Assembly: GCF_039537705.1 (NCBI RefSeq)
Contig: NZ_BAABBA010000009.1
Coordinates: forward strand, 1 to 64,000
Direction: 5' to 3'
From: Georgenia daeguensis
GTDB lineage: Bacteria > Actinomycetota > Actinomycetes > Actinomycetales > Actinomycetaceae
Length of the DNA stretch: 64,000 nucleotides
Shown here: one piece after another, positions 35,041 to 42,980 of the stretch
How the letters are laid out: each line of letters opens with the position of its first letter
Position numbering within the stretch: position 1 is the stretch's first letter
Notes under the pieces: model-generated
The model's database searches: none
The model's input: only the letters and a program-made list of their open reading frames with translations
Told to the model about the DNA's origin: nothing
Translations under genes and position numbers: made by a program

Positions 35041-36096
35041 ATGAGGGCACTCGTCTATCACGGCCCCGGGAAGAAGTCCTGGGACGAGGTTCCGGACCCG
35101 AAGATCGTGGACCCCACGGACGTCATCGTGAAGGTCGACACCACCACCATCTGCGGCACCGACCTGCACATCCTCAAGGGCGACGTCCCCGCGGTGACCG
35201 AGGGGCGCATCCTCGGGCACGAGGGCGTCGGCACGGTCACCGAGGTCGGCGACGCCGTCTCCACCGTCGCGGTGGGGGACCGCGTCATCATCTCGTGCAT
35301 CAGCGCCTGCGGATCCTGCTCGTACTGCCACCAGGGCCTGTACGCCCACTGTCTCGCCGACGAGGGCGCGTCCGGGATCGGCTGGATCTTCGGCCACCTC
35401 ATCGACGGCACTCAGGCCGAGTACGTCCGCGTCCCCTTCGCCGACAACTCTGTCTACAAGGTCCCCGAGGGCGTCAGCGACGAGGCTGCCGTCATGCTCT
35501 CCGACATCCTCCCCACCGGCTTCGAGATCGGGGTGCGCTACGGCCGGGTGGAACCGGGCGACGTCGTCGCCGTCATCGGCGCGGGCCCGGTGGGCCTGGC
35601 CGCCATGATGACCGCCGGCCTCTATGGGGCGGCCCGCGTCATCGCCGTCGACCTCGACGACAACCGGCTGGAGCAGGCCAAGAGCTTCGGCGCCACGGAC
35701 AGCGTCAACAGCGGCGACGCCGACTGGGTCGAGAAGGTCATGGCCATGACCGACGGCCTCGGGGTCGACGTCGCCATCGAGGCGGTGGGCATCCCGGTGA
35801 CGTTCGAGGCGTGCACGAAGATCGTGCGCCCGGGCGGGTCCATCGCCAACGTCGGGGTCCACGGCAAGCCGGTGCAGCTGCCGCTCGACGAGATGTGGAT
35901 CAAGGACATCGCGATCACGATGGGCCTGGTGAGCACCTCGACCACGTCGATGCTGCTCAAGCTCGTCGCCCAGCACAAGCTCGCTGCGGAGAACTTCGCG
36001 ACGCACCGGTTCACCTTCGACCAGGTGCTCGACGCCTACGACACCTTCTCCAAGGCCGCCGAGACCAAGGCGCTGAAGGTCGTGATCTCCGGCTGA
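35041..36096 (+). CDS. Zinc-dependent alcohol dehydrogenase
   Basis: Medium-chain NAD-dependent dehydrogenase of 351 residues. Catalytic zinc ligands are Cys38 ('TICGTDLH') and His60-Glu61 ('GHEG'); structural zinc cysteines are 90, 93, 96 and 104; the nucleotide fold has 'GAGPVGLAAM'. Closest by eye to the secondary/broad alcohol dehydrogenase (adhB-like) group. The ATG at 35041 is preceded by AAGGAGG, one of the strongest ribosome sites in the window, which decides the start. Monocistronic, ended by a perfect hairpin. Substrate unknown. Confidence 0.9.
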   Translation: MRALVYHGPGKKSWDEVPDPKIVDPTDVIVKVDTTTICGTDLHILKGDVPAVTEGRILGHEGVGTVTEVGDAVSTVAVGDRVIISCISACGSCSYCHQGLYAHCLADEGASGIGWIFGHLIDGTQAEYVRVPFADNSVYKVPEGVSDEAAVMLSDILPTGFEIGVRYGRVEPGDVVAVIGAGPVGLAAMMTAGLYGAARVIAVDLDDNRLEQAKSFGATDSVNSGDADWVEKVMAMTDGLGVDVAIEAVGIPVTFEACTKIVRPGGSIANVGVHGKPVQLPLDEMWIKDIAITMGLVSTSTTSMLLKLVAQHKLAAENFATHRFTFDQVLDAYDTFSKAAETKALKVVISG

Positions 36097-36125
36097 CGGA
36101 AGGACGCGGCCGGTCAGGACCAGGC

Positions 36126-36160
36126 TGCCGATCTGGTCGTGGAGGACGACCAGATCGGCA
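36126..36160. terminator. Bidirectional terminator between dehydrogenase and methyltransferase genes
   Basis: Perfect 15-bp stem (36126-36140 with 36146-36160) and loop GGAGG, between two convergent genes. Confidence 0.8.
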
Positions 36161-36225
36161 ACCTCGTTGCCTGGTGCGTGCCGCGCGCGGCGGCCGGGCC
36201 CGGCGAGGTGCCGCGGACCCGGCCC

Positions 36226-37446
36226 TCAGACGCGCTCGACGACGACGACGCTCTGGCGGCCCGCGAGCCGGGTGAGCACGATCGTCGCGCGCCCGGCGCC
36301 CTTGAGGGAGAGCTGGCGGCGCAGCTGCTCCGGCTCGACGGCGGTGCCGCGCTTCTTGATCTCGACGGTCCCGACGTCGCGCTCGCGCAGGTAGGCGCGC
36401 AGGCGCTTGAGGCTGAAGACGAAGTGGTCGCGCACGCGGAAGGCGGTGGCGAACGGCGTGGCGGTGAGGGTGTCGCCCGTCAGGTAGGCGATGTCCTCGC
36501 TGACCACGCCGGCGTCGAGGTCCCCGGCGAGGCGGGCCACCAGCCCGGCCCGGATGACGGCGCCGTCGGGCTCGTAGAGGTAGTCGCCGAGCTCGCGGAC
36601 CCCGGCCGCGCGGGCGGGCGCGTCCGGCGCCCCGGCCGGCGTGCCCCGCACCTCCCGGGCCTCGGCGAGGACGTGCGCCTCGTCGCCGGCGAGCACGAGG
36701 GCGGAGCGCCCGGGCCCCTCCGGCGCCAGCGCGCCGAACCAGAGGCCGGCCTCGACGACGTCCCCGTCCACGCTCACCCACTGGGCGTGCGCGTCGGCCG
36801 GCAGGAAGGAGTACGGGATCCCCGGCGCCACCTTCATGCCCAGCTCGGGCACCCGGGCGCGCAGGGCGAGCACCTGGTCCAGGGGTGGCGCGTAGGCGGC
36901 CGGGTCGAAGATGCGCCGCCCGCCGCGCGTCCGCCGCGCCGGGTCGGCGAAGACGCCGTCGACGCCCTCGGCGGCGAGGTCGAGCGCCATGGCGTCGCCG
37001 TGCCGGACGGTGGCGGTGGGGAAGAAGCGCAGGTTGACGGTGGCCAAGGCCGCCGTCGCCTCGTCCGCCTCGACGGCGAGGACCGGGACGCCGAGCGCGG
37101 ACAGGGCCATCGCGTCACCGCCCAGGCCGCAGCCGAGGTCGGCGACGAGGGTGGCTCCGGCGTCGGCGTAGCGGCGCGCGTGGTGCGCGGCGACGCTGAG
37201 CCGGGTGGCCTGCTCCAGCCCCGCGGGGGTGAAGAGCATGCCCGAGGCGAAGTCCCCGAACTTGCCGACGGCGCGGGCACGCAGGCGCGACTGCGTCAGT
37301 GCGGCGGCCACGAGGTCCGGGTCGGTGCCCCGCTCGCGCAGGCCGGTGGAGATCCGCAGCGCGGTCTCTTCCGAGTACGGCGGCAGCCCGGAGAGCAGGG
37401 CCCACCCCTCGGGTGCGAGCAGCTTGGTCAGCGCGCGTTCGTCCAC
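36226..37446 (-). CDS. SAM-dependent methyltransferase with THUMP-like C-terminus
   Basis: Class I methyltransferase of 406 residues found widely in actinobacteria next to groES/tsaD. The SAM-binding motif I is 'LVADLGCGLGGDAMAL' and the motif IV region reads 'GVFADPARRTRGGRRIFDP'. The C-terminal part ('RLRAYLRERDVGTVEIKKRG', 'LTRLAGRQSVVVVERV') is the THUMP-like domain typical of this group. The likely substrate is RNA, but it is not known. The GTG at 37446 is used because the frame above it runs into the groES promoter; a -10-like CAGGAT lies six bases upstream. Confidence 0.85.
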   Translation of the reverse strand: MDERALTKLLAPEGWALLSGLPPYSEETALRISTGLRERGTDPDLVAAALTQSRLRARAVGKFGDFASGMLFTPAGLEQATRLSVAAHHARRYADAGATLVADLGCGLGGDAMALSALGVPVLAVEADEATAALATVNLRFFPTATVRHGDAMALDLAAEGVDGVFADPARRTRGGRRIFDPAAYAPPLDQVLALRARVPELGMKVAPGIPYSFLPADAHAQWVSVDGDVVEAGLWFGALAPEGPGRSALVLAGDEAHVLAEAREVRGTPAGAPDAPARAAGVRELGDYLYEPDGAVIRAGLVARLAGDLDAGVVSEDIAYLTGDTLTATPFATAFRVRDHFVFSLKRLRAYLRERDVGTVEIKKRGTAVEPEQLRRQLSLKGAGRATIVLTRLAGRQSVVVVERV

Positions 37447-37482
37447 CGCTCGATCCTGCCAGTGATCCCGCGGCGCCACGCA

Positions 37483-37509
37483 TTGGCACTCGCCTTGACC
37501 GAGTGCTAA
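37483..37509 (+). promoter_or_regulatory. CIRCE operator (HrcA) of groES
   Basis: TTGGCACTC, nine bases, GAGTGCTAA: the classical CIRCE inverted repeat with one mismatch in the left arm. HrcA binds it and represses groES until heat shock. It overlaps the -35 box. Confidence 0.9.
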
Positions 37510-37523
37510 CTCCCGCCTAGATT
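37495..37523 (+). promoter_or_regulatory. groES promoter
   Basis: -35 TTGACC at 37495-37500 inside the CIRCE spacer, 17-bp spacing, -10 TAGATT at 37518-37523. The leader to the GTG at 37661 is about 130 nt. Confidence 0.8.
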
Positions 37524-37660
37524 TGTGCGAGGCGCGACCCCTCGGGGCCGCGGCTGCGATCACCGGAGACGATGCGTCCGACCCCCGCGACGGCGGGCGT
37601 GGCGGCGAAGGTGACGCGCACCCTTAACCGTCCAACTCTCATGCGAAGGGGAGGTCCGCA

Positions 37661-37957
37661 GTGTCGGTCTCCATCAAGCCGCTCGAGGACCGTATCGTCG
37701 TTCAGACCCTCGAGGCCGAGCAGACCACGGCTTCTGGTCTCGTCATCCCGGACACCGCCAAGGAGAAGCCCCAGGAGGGCACCGTCCTGGCGATCGGTCC
37801 GGGCCGTGTCGACGACAACGGCAACCGCGTCCCGCTGGACGTCGCCGTCGGCGACGTCGTCATCTACAGCAAGTACGGCGGTACCGAGGTGAAGTACGCC
37901 GGCGAGGAGTACCTCATCCTCTCCGCGCGCGACGTCCTCGCGGTCGTCCAGAAGTGA
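37661..37957 (+). CDS. groES: Co-chaperonin GroES
   Basis: Ten-kilodalton co-chaperonin, 98 residues, which caps GroEL during ATP-driven folding. Family blocks: 'IKPLEDRIVVQTLEAEQTTASG', given here only in part, the 'PDTAKEKPQEG' mobile region and 'GDVVIYSKYGGTEVKYAGEEYLIL'. GTG start with GGGAGG upstream. Controlled by CIRCE/HrcA. Unusually, no groEL follows: a strong terminator and then whiB on the other strand come next, so the partner chaperonin must be encoded elsewhere. Confidence 0.97.
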   Translation: MSVSIKPLEDRIVVQTLEAEQTTASGLVIPDTAKEKPQEGTVLAIGPGRVDDNGNRVPLDVAVGDVVIYSKYGGTEVKYAGEEYLILSARDVLAVVQK

Positions 37958-37975
37958 TCAGCCTCTAGCTGACGC

Positions 37976-38011
37976 ACGAAGCCCCGGTCTCCTTCGAGAC
38001 CGGGGCTTCGT
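37976..38011. terminator. Terminator after groES
   Basis: Perfect 16-bp stem (37976-37991 with 37996-38011) and CTTC loop, 18 bp after the groES stop. Probably also ends the convergent whiB transcript. Confidence 0.85.
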
Positions 38012-38049
38012 CGTGGCTGAGCCGAGGCGAGCTGCGCCGAGCCGAGCTG

Positions 38050-38340
38050 CTAGGACGCGCGCCGCACCGGACGGGCGAGGATCGCCTGGCGCTCGTCCTC
38101 GCTGAGGCCGCCCCACACGCCGTAGGGCTCCCGCACCGCCAGGGAGTGCTCGCGGCACTGCTCGATGACCGGGCAGGTGGCGCAGATCGCCTTGGCCGCC
38201 TCGTCGCGACGCCGGCGCGTGCCACCACGCTCACCCTCGGGGTGGAAGAAGAGATTCGGGTCGGCCTCGCGGCACGCACCCTGGTACTGCCACTCCCACA
38301 GGTCCATCACGGGCCCGGGAAGCCTCGAGAGCTCAGCCAT
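38050..38340 (-). CDS. whiB: WhiB-family iron-sulfur regulator (WhiB3/WhiD-like)
   Basis: WhiB protein of 96 residues holding a redox-sensitive 4Fe-4S cluster on Cys23, 53, 56 and 62, followed by the 'GVWGG' turn (74-78) and a basic C-terminus for DNA contact. The N-terminal 'LSRLPGPVMDLWEWQYQGAC' and 'NLFFHPEGERG' match the WhiB3 (Mycobacterium) / WhiD (Streptomyces) branch, and the place between groES and guaB is that of whiB3. It binds the principal sigma factor and tunes redox and developmental genes. The start is the ATG at 38340, with GGAAGGA upstream. Confidence 0.93.
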   Translation of the reverse strand: MAELSRLPGPVMDLWEWQYQGACREADPNLFFHPEGERGGTRRRRDEAAKAICATCPVIEQCREHSLAVREPYGVWGGLSEDERQAILARPVRRAS

Positions 38341-38366
38341 GTCGCCTGTCCTTCCGTCGATGAAGC

Positions 38367-38434
38367 GTTTCGTCGAAACCGTTGCCGTGAACAACGCTGT
38401 GAACAACCTAGCAACCGATGCACAACTTGTTCAA
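38367..38434 (-). promoter_or_regulatory. whiB promoter with candidate operators
   Basis: Minus-strand -35 TTGAAC (38434-38429), 18-bp spacer, -10 TAGGTT (38410-38405). Overlapping and just downstream of the -10 are two direct repeats of GTGAACAAC (plus strand 38387-38395 and 38399-38407, 12 bp apart), and in the leader lies the palindrome GTTTCG-T-CGAAAC (38367-38379). Confidence 0.55.
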
Positions 38435-38524
38435 GACCCTGTCGCAACTGATTCATGACGGCGTGAGCGTCGCCGACGGCGTGCCGAAGTGGCAGGAGTT
38501 GCTCGACCGCGCCAAGATCGATTC

Positions 38525-39565
38525 ATGAGGATGGAGCGCAGAACCGGTCCGTCCGCGCACGACGGCGGCGCGGAGCCCGGTGAGCGCGGCGGCTCCGGGA
38601 GGGTCCGGAGCGAGACGGGCGGCGGAGCCCGCCCCGCGCGTGCGTCCCGCGGGCAGGGGGCCGGGGCGCCGTTGACCGTGGCGGCGGTGGCGAGCCGTCT
38701 CGGCGTTGCCGCGTCCACCCTGCGCACCTGGGACCGGCGGTACGGGCTCGGGCCGTCGGCCCACGAGGCGGGAGCCCACCGGCGCTACTCGCCGGAGGAC
38801 GTCGCCCGGCTCGAGCGGATGCGCCAGCTGACGCTGCAGGGCGTCGCGCCCGCGGACGCCGCGCGAGCGGCCGCGGCGTACGACCCCGCCGACCCCTCCG
38901 CCGCGCTCCCGCCCGAGGGCTCGGCCGCCGGCCCCAAGCCGCCGGAGCGTCACGAGCACCTCCTCGTGGACCCGCTCTCCCTCGCGGCGGCCGCCGTCGA
39001 GCCCGACCTGCCCCGGGTGCAGCGCATGTTCGACCAGGAGGTGGGGGAGAAGGGCATCCTGCGGGCCTGGACCACCCTCGCGAGGCCGGCGCTGTCGATG
39101 CTGGGGCAGCGCGACCGGTCGGACCGGCCGGGGGCCGACCCCGAGTCCGTCCTCGTCGGTGCCGTGCTCGCGGCCGTGCGCGGCGTCGTCGCCGCCGCCG
39201 ACACCTCGGGCGACTCGCAGGGCAGCACGGTCCTGCTGTGCGCGGGGGAGGAGCGCCGGGTGCGGGCCCACGTCATCGGCGGCGGACTGGCCGAGCGTGG
39301 CGTCAAGGCCCGCGTGCTGCGCGCGGAGCAGGTGCGCGGCGCCGAGCAGGTGCTGCGGGCGGTCGACGAGCGCCACGCGCGCGTGCTCGCCGTCGTGGGC
39401 AGCCCCGAGGGCACCGAGGAGCTGGTCCGAAGCGTGTCCGAGCGGGGCGACGTCGAGGTCTTCCTCCTTGGCTCCGACGCACCCGAGCTGTGGCTGCCCA
39501 ACGTGCACCGGGTCCGGACCCCGATGGCCGCGGTCGAGGAGATCGTCGCCGTCATGCACGGCTGA
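38525..39565 (+). CDS. MerR-type regulator with C-terminal B12-binding-like fold
   Basis: Regulator of 346 residues. After a disordered Gly/Arg-rich start comes a MerR helix-turn-helix ('LTVAAVASRLGVAASTLRTW', 'DRRYGLGPS', 'HRRYSPEDVARLERM'), a helical linker and a Rossmann-like domain resembling the CarH/LitR cobalamin-binding module ('VLLCAGEERRVRAHVIGGGL'). The cobalamin-ligating histidine motif ExHxxG is not present, so it may not bind B12. The ATG at 38525 is chosen; ATG at 38531 is nearly equivalent. It stands where sigD lies in mycobacteria. Targets unknown. Confidence 0.78.
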   Translation: MRMERRTGPSAHDGGAEPGERGGSGRVRSETGGGARPARASRGQGAGAPLTVAAVASRLGVAASTLRTWDRRYGLGPSAHEAGAHRRYSPEDVARLERMRQLTLQGVAPADAARAAAAYDPADPSAALPPEGSAAGPKPPERHEHLLVDPLSLAAAAVEPDLPRVQRMFDQEVGEKGILRAWTTLARPALSMLGQRDRSDRPGADPESVLVGAVLAAVRGVVAAADTSGDSQGSTVLLCAGEERRVRAHVIGGGLAERGVKARVLRAEQVRGAEQVLRAVDERHARVLAVVGSPEGTEELVRSVSERGDVEVFLLGSDAPELWLPNVHRVRTPMAAVEEIVAVMHG

Positions 39566-39678
39566 CCCGGCGCGGGCGTGGCCCTGGCGTGGCGCGGCCG
39601 CGACGTGGCGGGGTGAGCGCGAGTGTGGGACGTGCCACGGACGGGGAGACGCCCCTGCCCCTGGCTCCCGCACGCACG

Positions 39679-39693
39679 TAGGATCACCGCGTG
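39679..39693 (+). promoter_or_regulatory. Leaderless promoter of guaB
   Basis: -10 box TAGGAT at 39679-39684, six bases before the GTG at 39691. Confidence 0.55.
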
Positions 39694-41208
39694 ACCGAGA
39701 CGAACGCCCCCGCCGACCCGTTCTCGCTCGTGGGTCTCACCTACGACGACGTCCTCCTCCTGCCCGGTGCCACCGACGTGATCCCCTCCGAGGTGGACAC
39801 CACCACCCGGCTCACCCGCGAGATCTCGATGCGCACCCCGCTCATCTCCGCGGCCATGGACACCGTCACCGAGGCGCGCATGGCCATCGCCATGGCCCGC
39901 CAGGGAGGCCTCGGGATCCTGCACCGCAACCTCTCGATCGAGGACCAGGCCCAGCAGGTCACCGTGGTCAAGCGCTCGGAGTCCGGCATGGTCACCGACC
40001 CGGTCACCATCGGGCCGGACGCCACCCTCGCGGAGCTGGACGCCCTGTGCGGGCAGTACCGCGTCTCCGGCCTCCCCGTGGTCGACGACGACAACGTGCT
40101 CCTCGGCATCATCACCAACCGCGACCTGCGGTTCGTCCCGGGCGGCGAGTTCGGCACCCGCCGGGTGCGCGAGTCCATGACCCCGATGCCGCTGGTCACC
40201 GGACCGGTGGGCATCAGCTCGGACGACGCCGCCGCCCTGCTGGCCAAGCACAAGATCGAGAAGCTGCCGCTCGTCGACGACGCGGGCCGGCTCAGCGGGC
40301 TCATCACGGTCAAGGACTTCGTCAAGTCGGAGCAGTACCCGCACGCCACCAAGGACGCCGAGGGCCGGCTCATGGTCGGCGCCGCCATCGGCTACTGGGG
40401 CGACGCCTGGGATCGGGCCACGGCGCTCGCCGAGGCCGGGGCCGACGTCCTGGTGGCGGACACCGCCAACGGCGAGGCCCGCCTGCTGCTCGAGATGATC
40501 GCGCGGATGAAGAAGGACAAGGCGTTCGCGGGGGTCCAGATCATCGGCGGGAACGTCGCCACGCGCGAGGGCGCCCAGGCGCTCGTGGACGCCGGGGCCG
40601 ACGCCGTGAAGGTCGGCGTGGGGCCCGGCTCGATCTGCACCACCCGCGTGGTCGCCGGCGTCGGCGTCCCCCAGGTGACCGCGGTGCACCTCGCCGCCCA
40701 GGCGTGCAAGCCCGCCGGCGTCCCGCTCATCGCCGACGGCGGCCTGCAGTACTCCGGCGACATCGCCAAGGCCCTGGTGGCCGGCGCGGACTCCGTGATG
40801 CTCGGCTCGCTCCTCGCGGGCTGCGAGGAGTCCCCGGGCGAGCTCGTCTTCGTCAACGGCAAGCAGTACAAGCACTACCGCGGCATGGGTTCGCTCGGCG
40901 CCATGGCGTCCCGCGGGCGCGTGTCCTACTCCAAGGACCGCTACTTCCAGGCCGACGTCGACACCGACGACAAGATCGTCCCCGAGGGCATCGAGGGGCA
41001 GGTTCCCTACCGCGGGCCCCTGTCCGCCGTGGCCTACCAGCTCACCGGCGGGCTCCACCAGTCGATGTTCTACGTGGGTGCGCGCACGATCCCCGAGCTG
41101 CAGCAGCGCGGCAAGTTCGTGCGCATCACCCCGGCCGGGCTCAAGGAGTCGCACCCGCACGACGTCCAGATGACGTCCGAGGCCCCGAACTACTCCGCCC
41201 GCCGCTGA
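39691..41208 (+). CDS. guaB: Inosine-5'-monophosphate dehydrogenase
   Basis: GuaB oxidises IMP to XMP with NAD, the committed step to GMP. The 505-residue protein is a TIM barrel with an inserted CBS pair (about residues 100-225). The catalytic Cys316 sits in 'GPGSICTTR', and the flap region 'YRGMGSLGAMASRGRVSYSKDRYFQ' is given here only to locate it (about 392-416). 'DVLLLPGATDV' near the start is typical. Leaderless transcript. guaB3 lies 1.8 kb downstream and guaA 17.5 kb downstream. Confidence 0.98.
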   Translation: MTETNAPADPFSLVGLTYDDVLLLPGATDVIPSEVDTTTRLTREISMRTPLISAAMDTVTEARMAIAMARQGGLGILHRNLSIEDQAQQVTVVKRSESGMVTDPVTIGPDATLAELDALCGQYRVSGLPVVDDDNVLLGIITNRDLRFVPGGEFGTRRVRESMTPMPLVTGPVGISSDDAAALLAKHKIEKLPLVDDAGRLSGLITVKDFVKSEQYPHATKDAEGRLMVGAAIGYWGDAWDRATALAEAGADVLVADTANGEARLLLEMIARMKKDKAFAGVQIIGGNVATREGAQALVDAGADAVKVGVGPGSICTTRVVAGVGVPQVTAVHLAAQACKPAGVPLIADGGLQYSGDIAKALVAGADSVMLGSLLAGCEESPGELVFVNGKQYKHYRGMGSLGAMASRGRVSYSKDRYFQADVDTDDKIVPEGIEGQVPYRGPLSAVAYQLTGGLHQSMFYVGARTIPELQQRGKFVRITPAGLKESHPHDVQMTSEAPNYSARR

Positions 41209-41242
41209 CGGAACGGCGCCGGTCCGGCCGGACCTGCGGCCC

Positions 41243-41320
41243 GCCGCCTGGTCAGGCGCCTCCGGCCAGCCGCCTGGTCAGGCGCCTCCGGCCAGCCGCC
41301 TGGTCAGGCGCCTCCGGCCC
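41243..41320. repeat. Three tandem 26-bp hairpin-forming repeats after guaB
   Basis: Units of 26 bp starting GCCGCCTGGTCAGGCGCC; each holds the near-palindrome CGCCTG-GT-CAGGCG. A degenerate tail continues to the stop of the convergent exonuclease gene. They may act as a stacked terminator for both genes. Confidence 0.75.
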
Positions 41321-41342
41321 GCCGCCTCCGGCCCGTCGCCGG

Positions 41343-42074
41343 TCAGGCGCCGGTGACCACGGGCGCCGCGGCCAGCGGCTGGGGCCAGCCCGGGTCCACG
41401 CCGGGCCCGGTCAGCCCCTGCCCGAGGCGCCAGGCGTTGAACTGCTCCGCCCACTCGCGGTAGCGGCCGACCTGCCAGCCGTGGAGGTCCTCGAGCGTGC
41501 GCTGCCCGATGCGCGGGAACCGTGCGGCGATCCGCGACAGCACGTCCAGCGTGGCGACGACGTCCACCTCGGCCGTGTGCAGGCTCCCCTGCTCGGGCAC
41601 CTCGTAGTGGACGCACAGGTCGACCAGCTTGCGCTGGCCCTCCCGCTCGGGGTCGAGCCCGCGGTCCAGCACCAGCGGGTCCACCACGGGCAGGCAGCTC
41701 CGGCCCAGCCGGTCGGCCAGGCGCGGCAGGCCGTACCGGGTGAGCTCGTTGTCGAGGATCGCCAGGTCGAACGCCGCGTTGTAGGCGACCACCGGAACTC
41801 CCTCGAGCTGCGCCTCGACGATGAGCGACGCCATCTCCTCGAGCGCGACCGACGGCGCCGTCCCCTCGGCCCGGGCGCGCTCGGTGCTGATTCCGTGGAT
41901 GGAGCTGGCCGCCTCCGGGATCTCGACGCCCGGGTCGAGGAGCCAGGTCCGCACCCGCGTCGAGTCACCGTCGCGGTGCACCAGGGCCGCCGAGACGATG
42001 CGGTCCGAGACGACGTCAACCCCGGTGGTCTCGGTGTCGAAACCGAGGAACGGGCCGTTGCACCAGCTGCTCAT
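41343..42074 (-). CDS. 3'-5' exonuclease, DnaQ/DEDDh family
   Basis: Exonuclease of 243 residues related to the epsilon subunit of DNA polymerase III. The DEDDh residues are seen in 'GFDTETTGV' (Asp, Glu), 'YNAAFDLAIL' (Asp) and 'LHTAEVDVVATL' (His, Asp). The start is the ATG at 42074 with GGAGG just upstream. It probably serves in repair rather than as the replicative proofreader, since actinobacterial DnaE1 proofreads itself. Confidence 0.88.
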   Translation of the reverse strand: MSSWCNGPFLGFDTETTGVDVVSDRIVSAALVHRDGDSTRVRTWLLDPGVEIPEAASSIHGISTERARAEGTAPSVALEEMASLIVEAQLEGVPVVAYNAAFDLAILDNELTRYGLPRLADRLGRSCLPVVDPLVLDRGLDPEREGQRKLVDLCVHYEVPEQGSLHTAEVDVVATLDVLSRIAARFPRIGQRTLEDLHGWQVGRYREWAEQFNAWRLGQGLTGPGVDPGWPQPLAAAPVVTGA

Positions 42075-42219
42075 GAGGCCTCCTTCACTGCTCAGCACTG
42101 TGCCAGCGCCCACCCACATCCCCGGGGAACCGGACCGGCGCGCCCGGCGGATCGGTCCCGTCGTGTGGTCGAATGCGTCAGACGGCGGACCCGGTGACGG
42201 GATCGCGGAAGGGACGGAC

Positions 42220-42909
42220 GTGGACGAGAAGCAGGACCCCTGGGCCGTGCGCCGCGCCTCGCTGCTGGAGCTCGCCCGGAGCGCCGCCGAGGGCGGCGCG
42301 CCCCTGCGCGGCGTGAACGCCTACGACGCCGAGGCGGCCCGCGACTTCCGCCCCTCGGCGGTCCTGCTGCTGTTCACCCCGCCGCGGCGCGGCACGGAGC
42401 CCGACCTCTTCCTCGTGCAGCGCTCCCGGGAGCTGCGCCACCACCCCGGGGAGATCGCGCTGCCCGGCGGGCGGCTCGAGCCGGGGGAGGATGCCGTCGC
42501 GGCCGCGCTGCGCGAGACCCACGAGGAGATCGGCCTGCACCCGGCCCACGTGGACGTCCTGGGTGAGCTGCCCGCGATCATGGTCCCGGTCACCCGGTAC
42601 GTGGTGACCCCGGTGCTGGGGTGGACCGACCACGCCGAGGAGGCCACGCACGTCGAGCCAGGCGAGGTGCTCCACACCATCCGCGTCTCGGTCGCGACCC
42701 TCACCGACCCGGAACGACGCCGGACCGTCCGGATCTTCGGGCGGCGCACGCACGGGTTCCTGCTGCCGGACGGCCTCGTCTGGGGGATGACCGCCAACCT
42801 CCTCGACCACGTGCTGGCCGAGCTCGGCTGGGCGCAGGAGTGGGACGCCAGCCGCGAGGTCGTGATGCGCCGCGACGCCGACGGCCGGGTCTGGGTACCG
42901 GACCTGTGA
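42220..42909 (+). CDS. Nudix hydrolase, CoA pyrophosphatase (NudL) type
   Basis: Nudix protein of 229 residues. The Nudix box is 'GRLEPGEDAVAAALRETHEEIG', quoted in part, and it is preceded by 'RSRELRHHPGEIALPGG', the extra signature of CoA/acyl-CoA diphosphatases (NudL, PCD1). It would split CoA or derivatives into 3',5'-ADP and phosphopantetheine. GTG start with GGAAGGGA upstream at 42207. Divergent from the exonuclease gene. Confidence 0.85.
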   Translation: MDEKQDPWAVRRASLLELARSAAEGGAPLRGVNAYDAEAARDFRPSAVLLLFTPPRRGTEPDLFLVQRSRELRHHPGEIALPGGRLEPGEDAVAAALRETHEEIGLHPAHVDVLGELPAIMVPVTRYVVTPVLGWTDHAEEATHVEPGEVLHTIRVSVATLTDPERRRTVRIFGRRTHGFLLPDGLVWGMTANLLDHVLAELGWAQEWDASREVVMRRDADGRVWVPDL

Positions 42910-42965
42910 CGGGGCGCCGGCCCGCCGGGACGTGACCCGCCGGGGCGTCGCCCGGCCGGTCCCGG

Positions 42966-42980
42966 TAGCCTGCAACGGTG
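42966..42980 (+). promoter_or_regulatory. Leaderless promoter of guaB3
   Basis: -10 box TAGCCT at 42966-42971, six bases before the GTG at 42978. Confidence 0.55.

Noticed and set aside
37958..38049. Remnant of groEL after groES
   Set aside because: The 92-bp gap to whiB holds only the terminator; no chaperonin sequence is visible.
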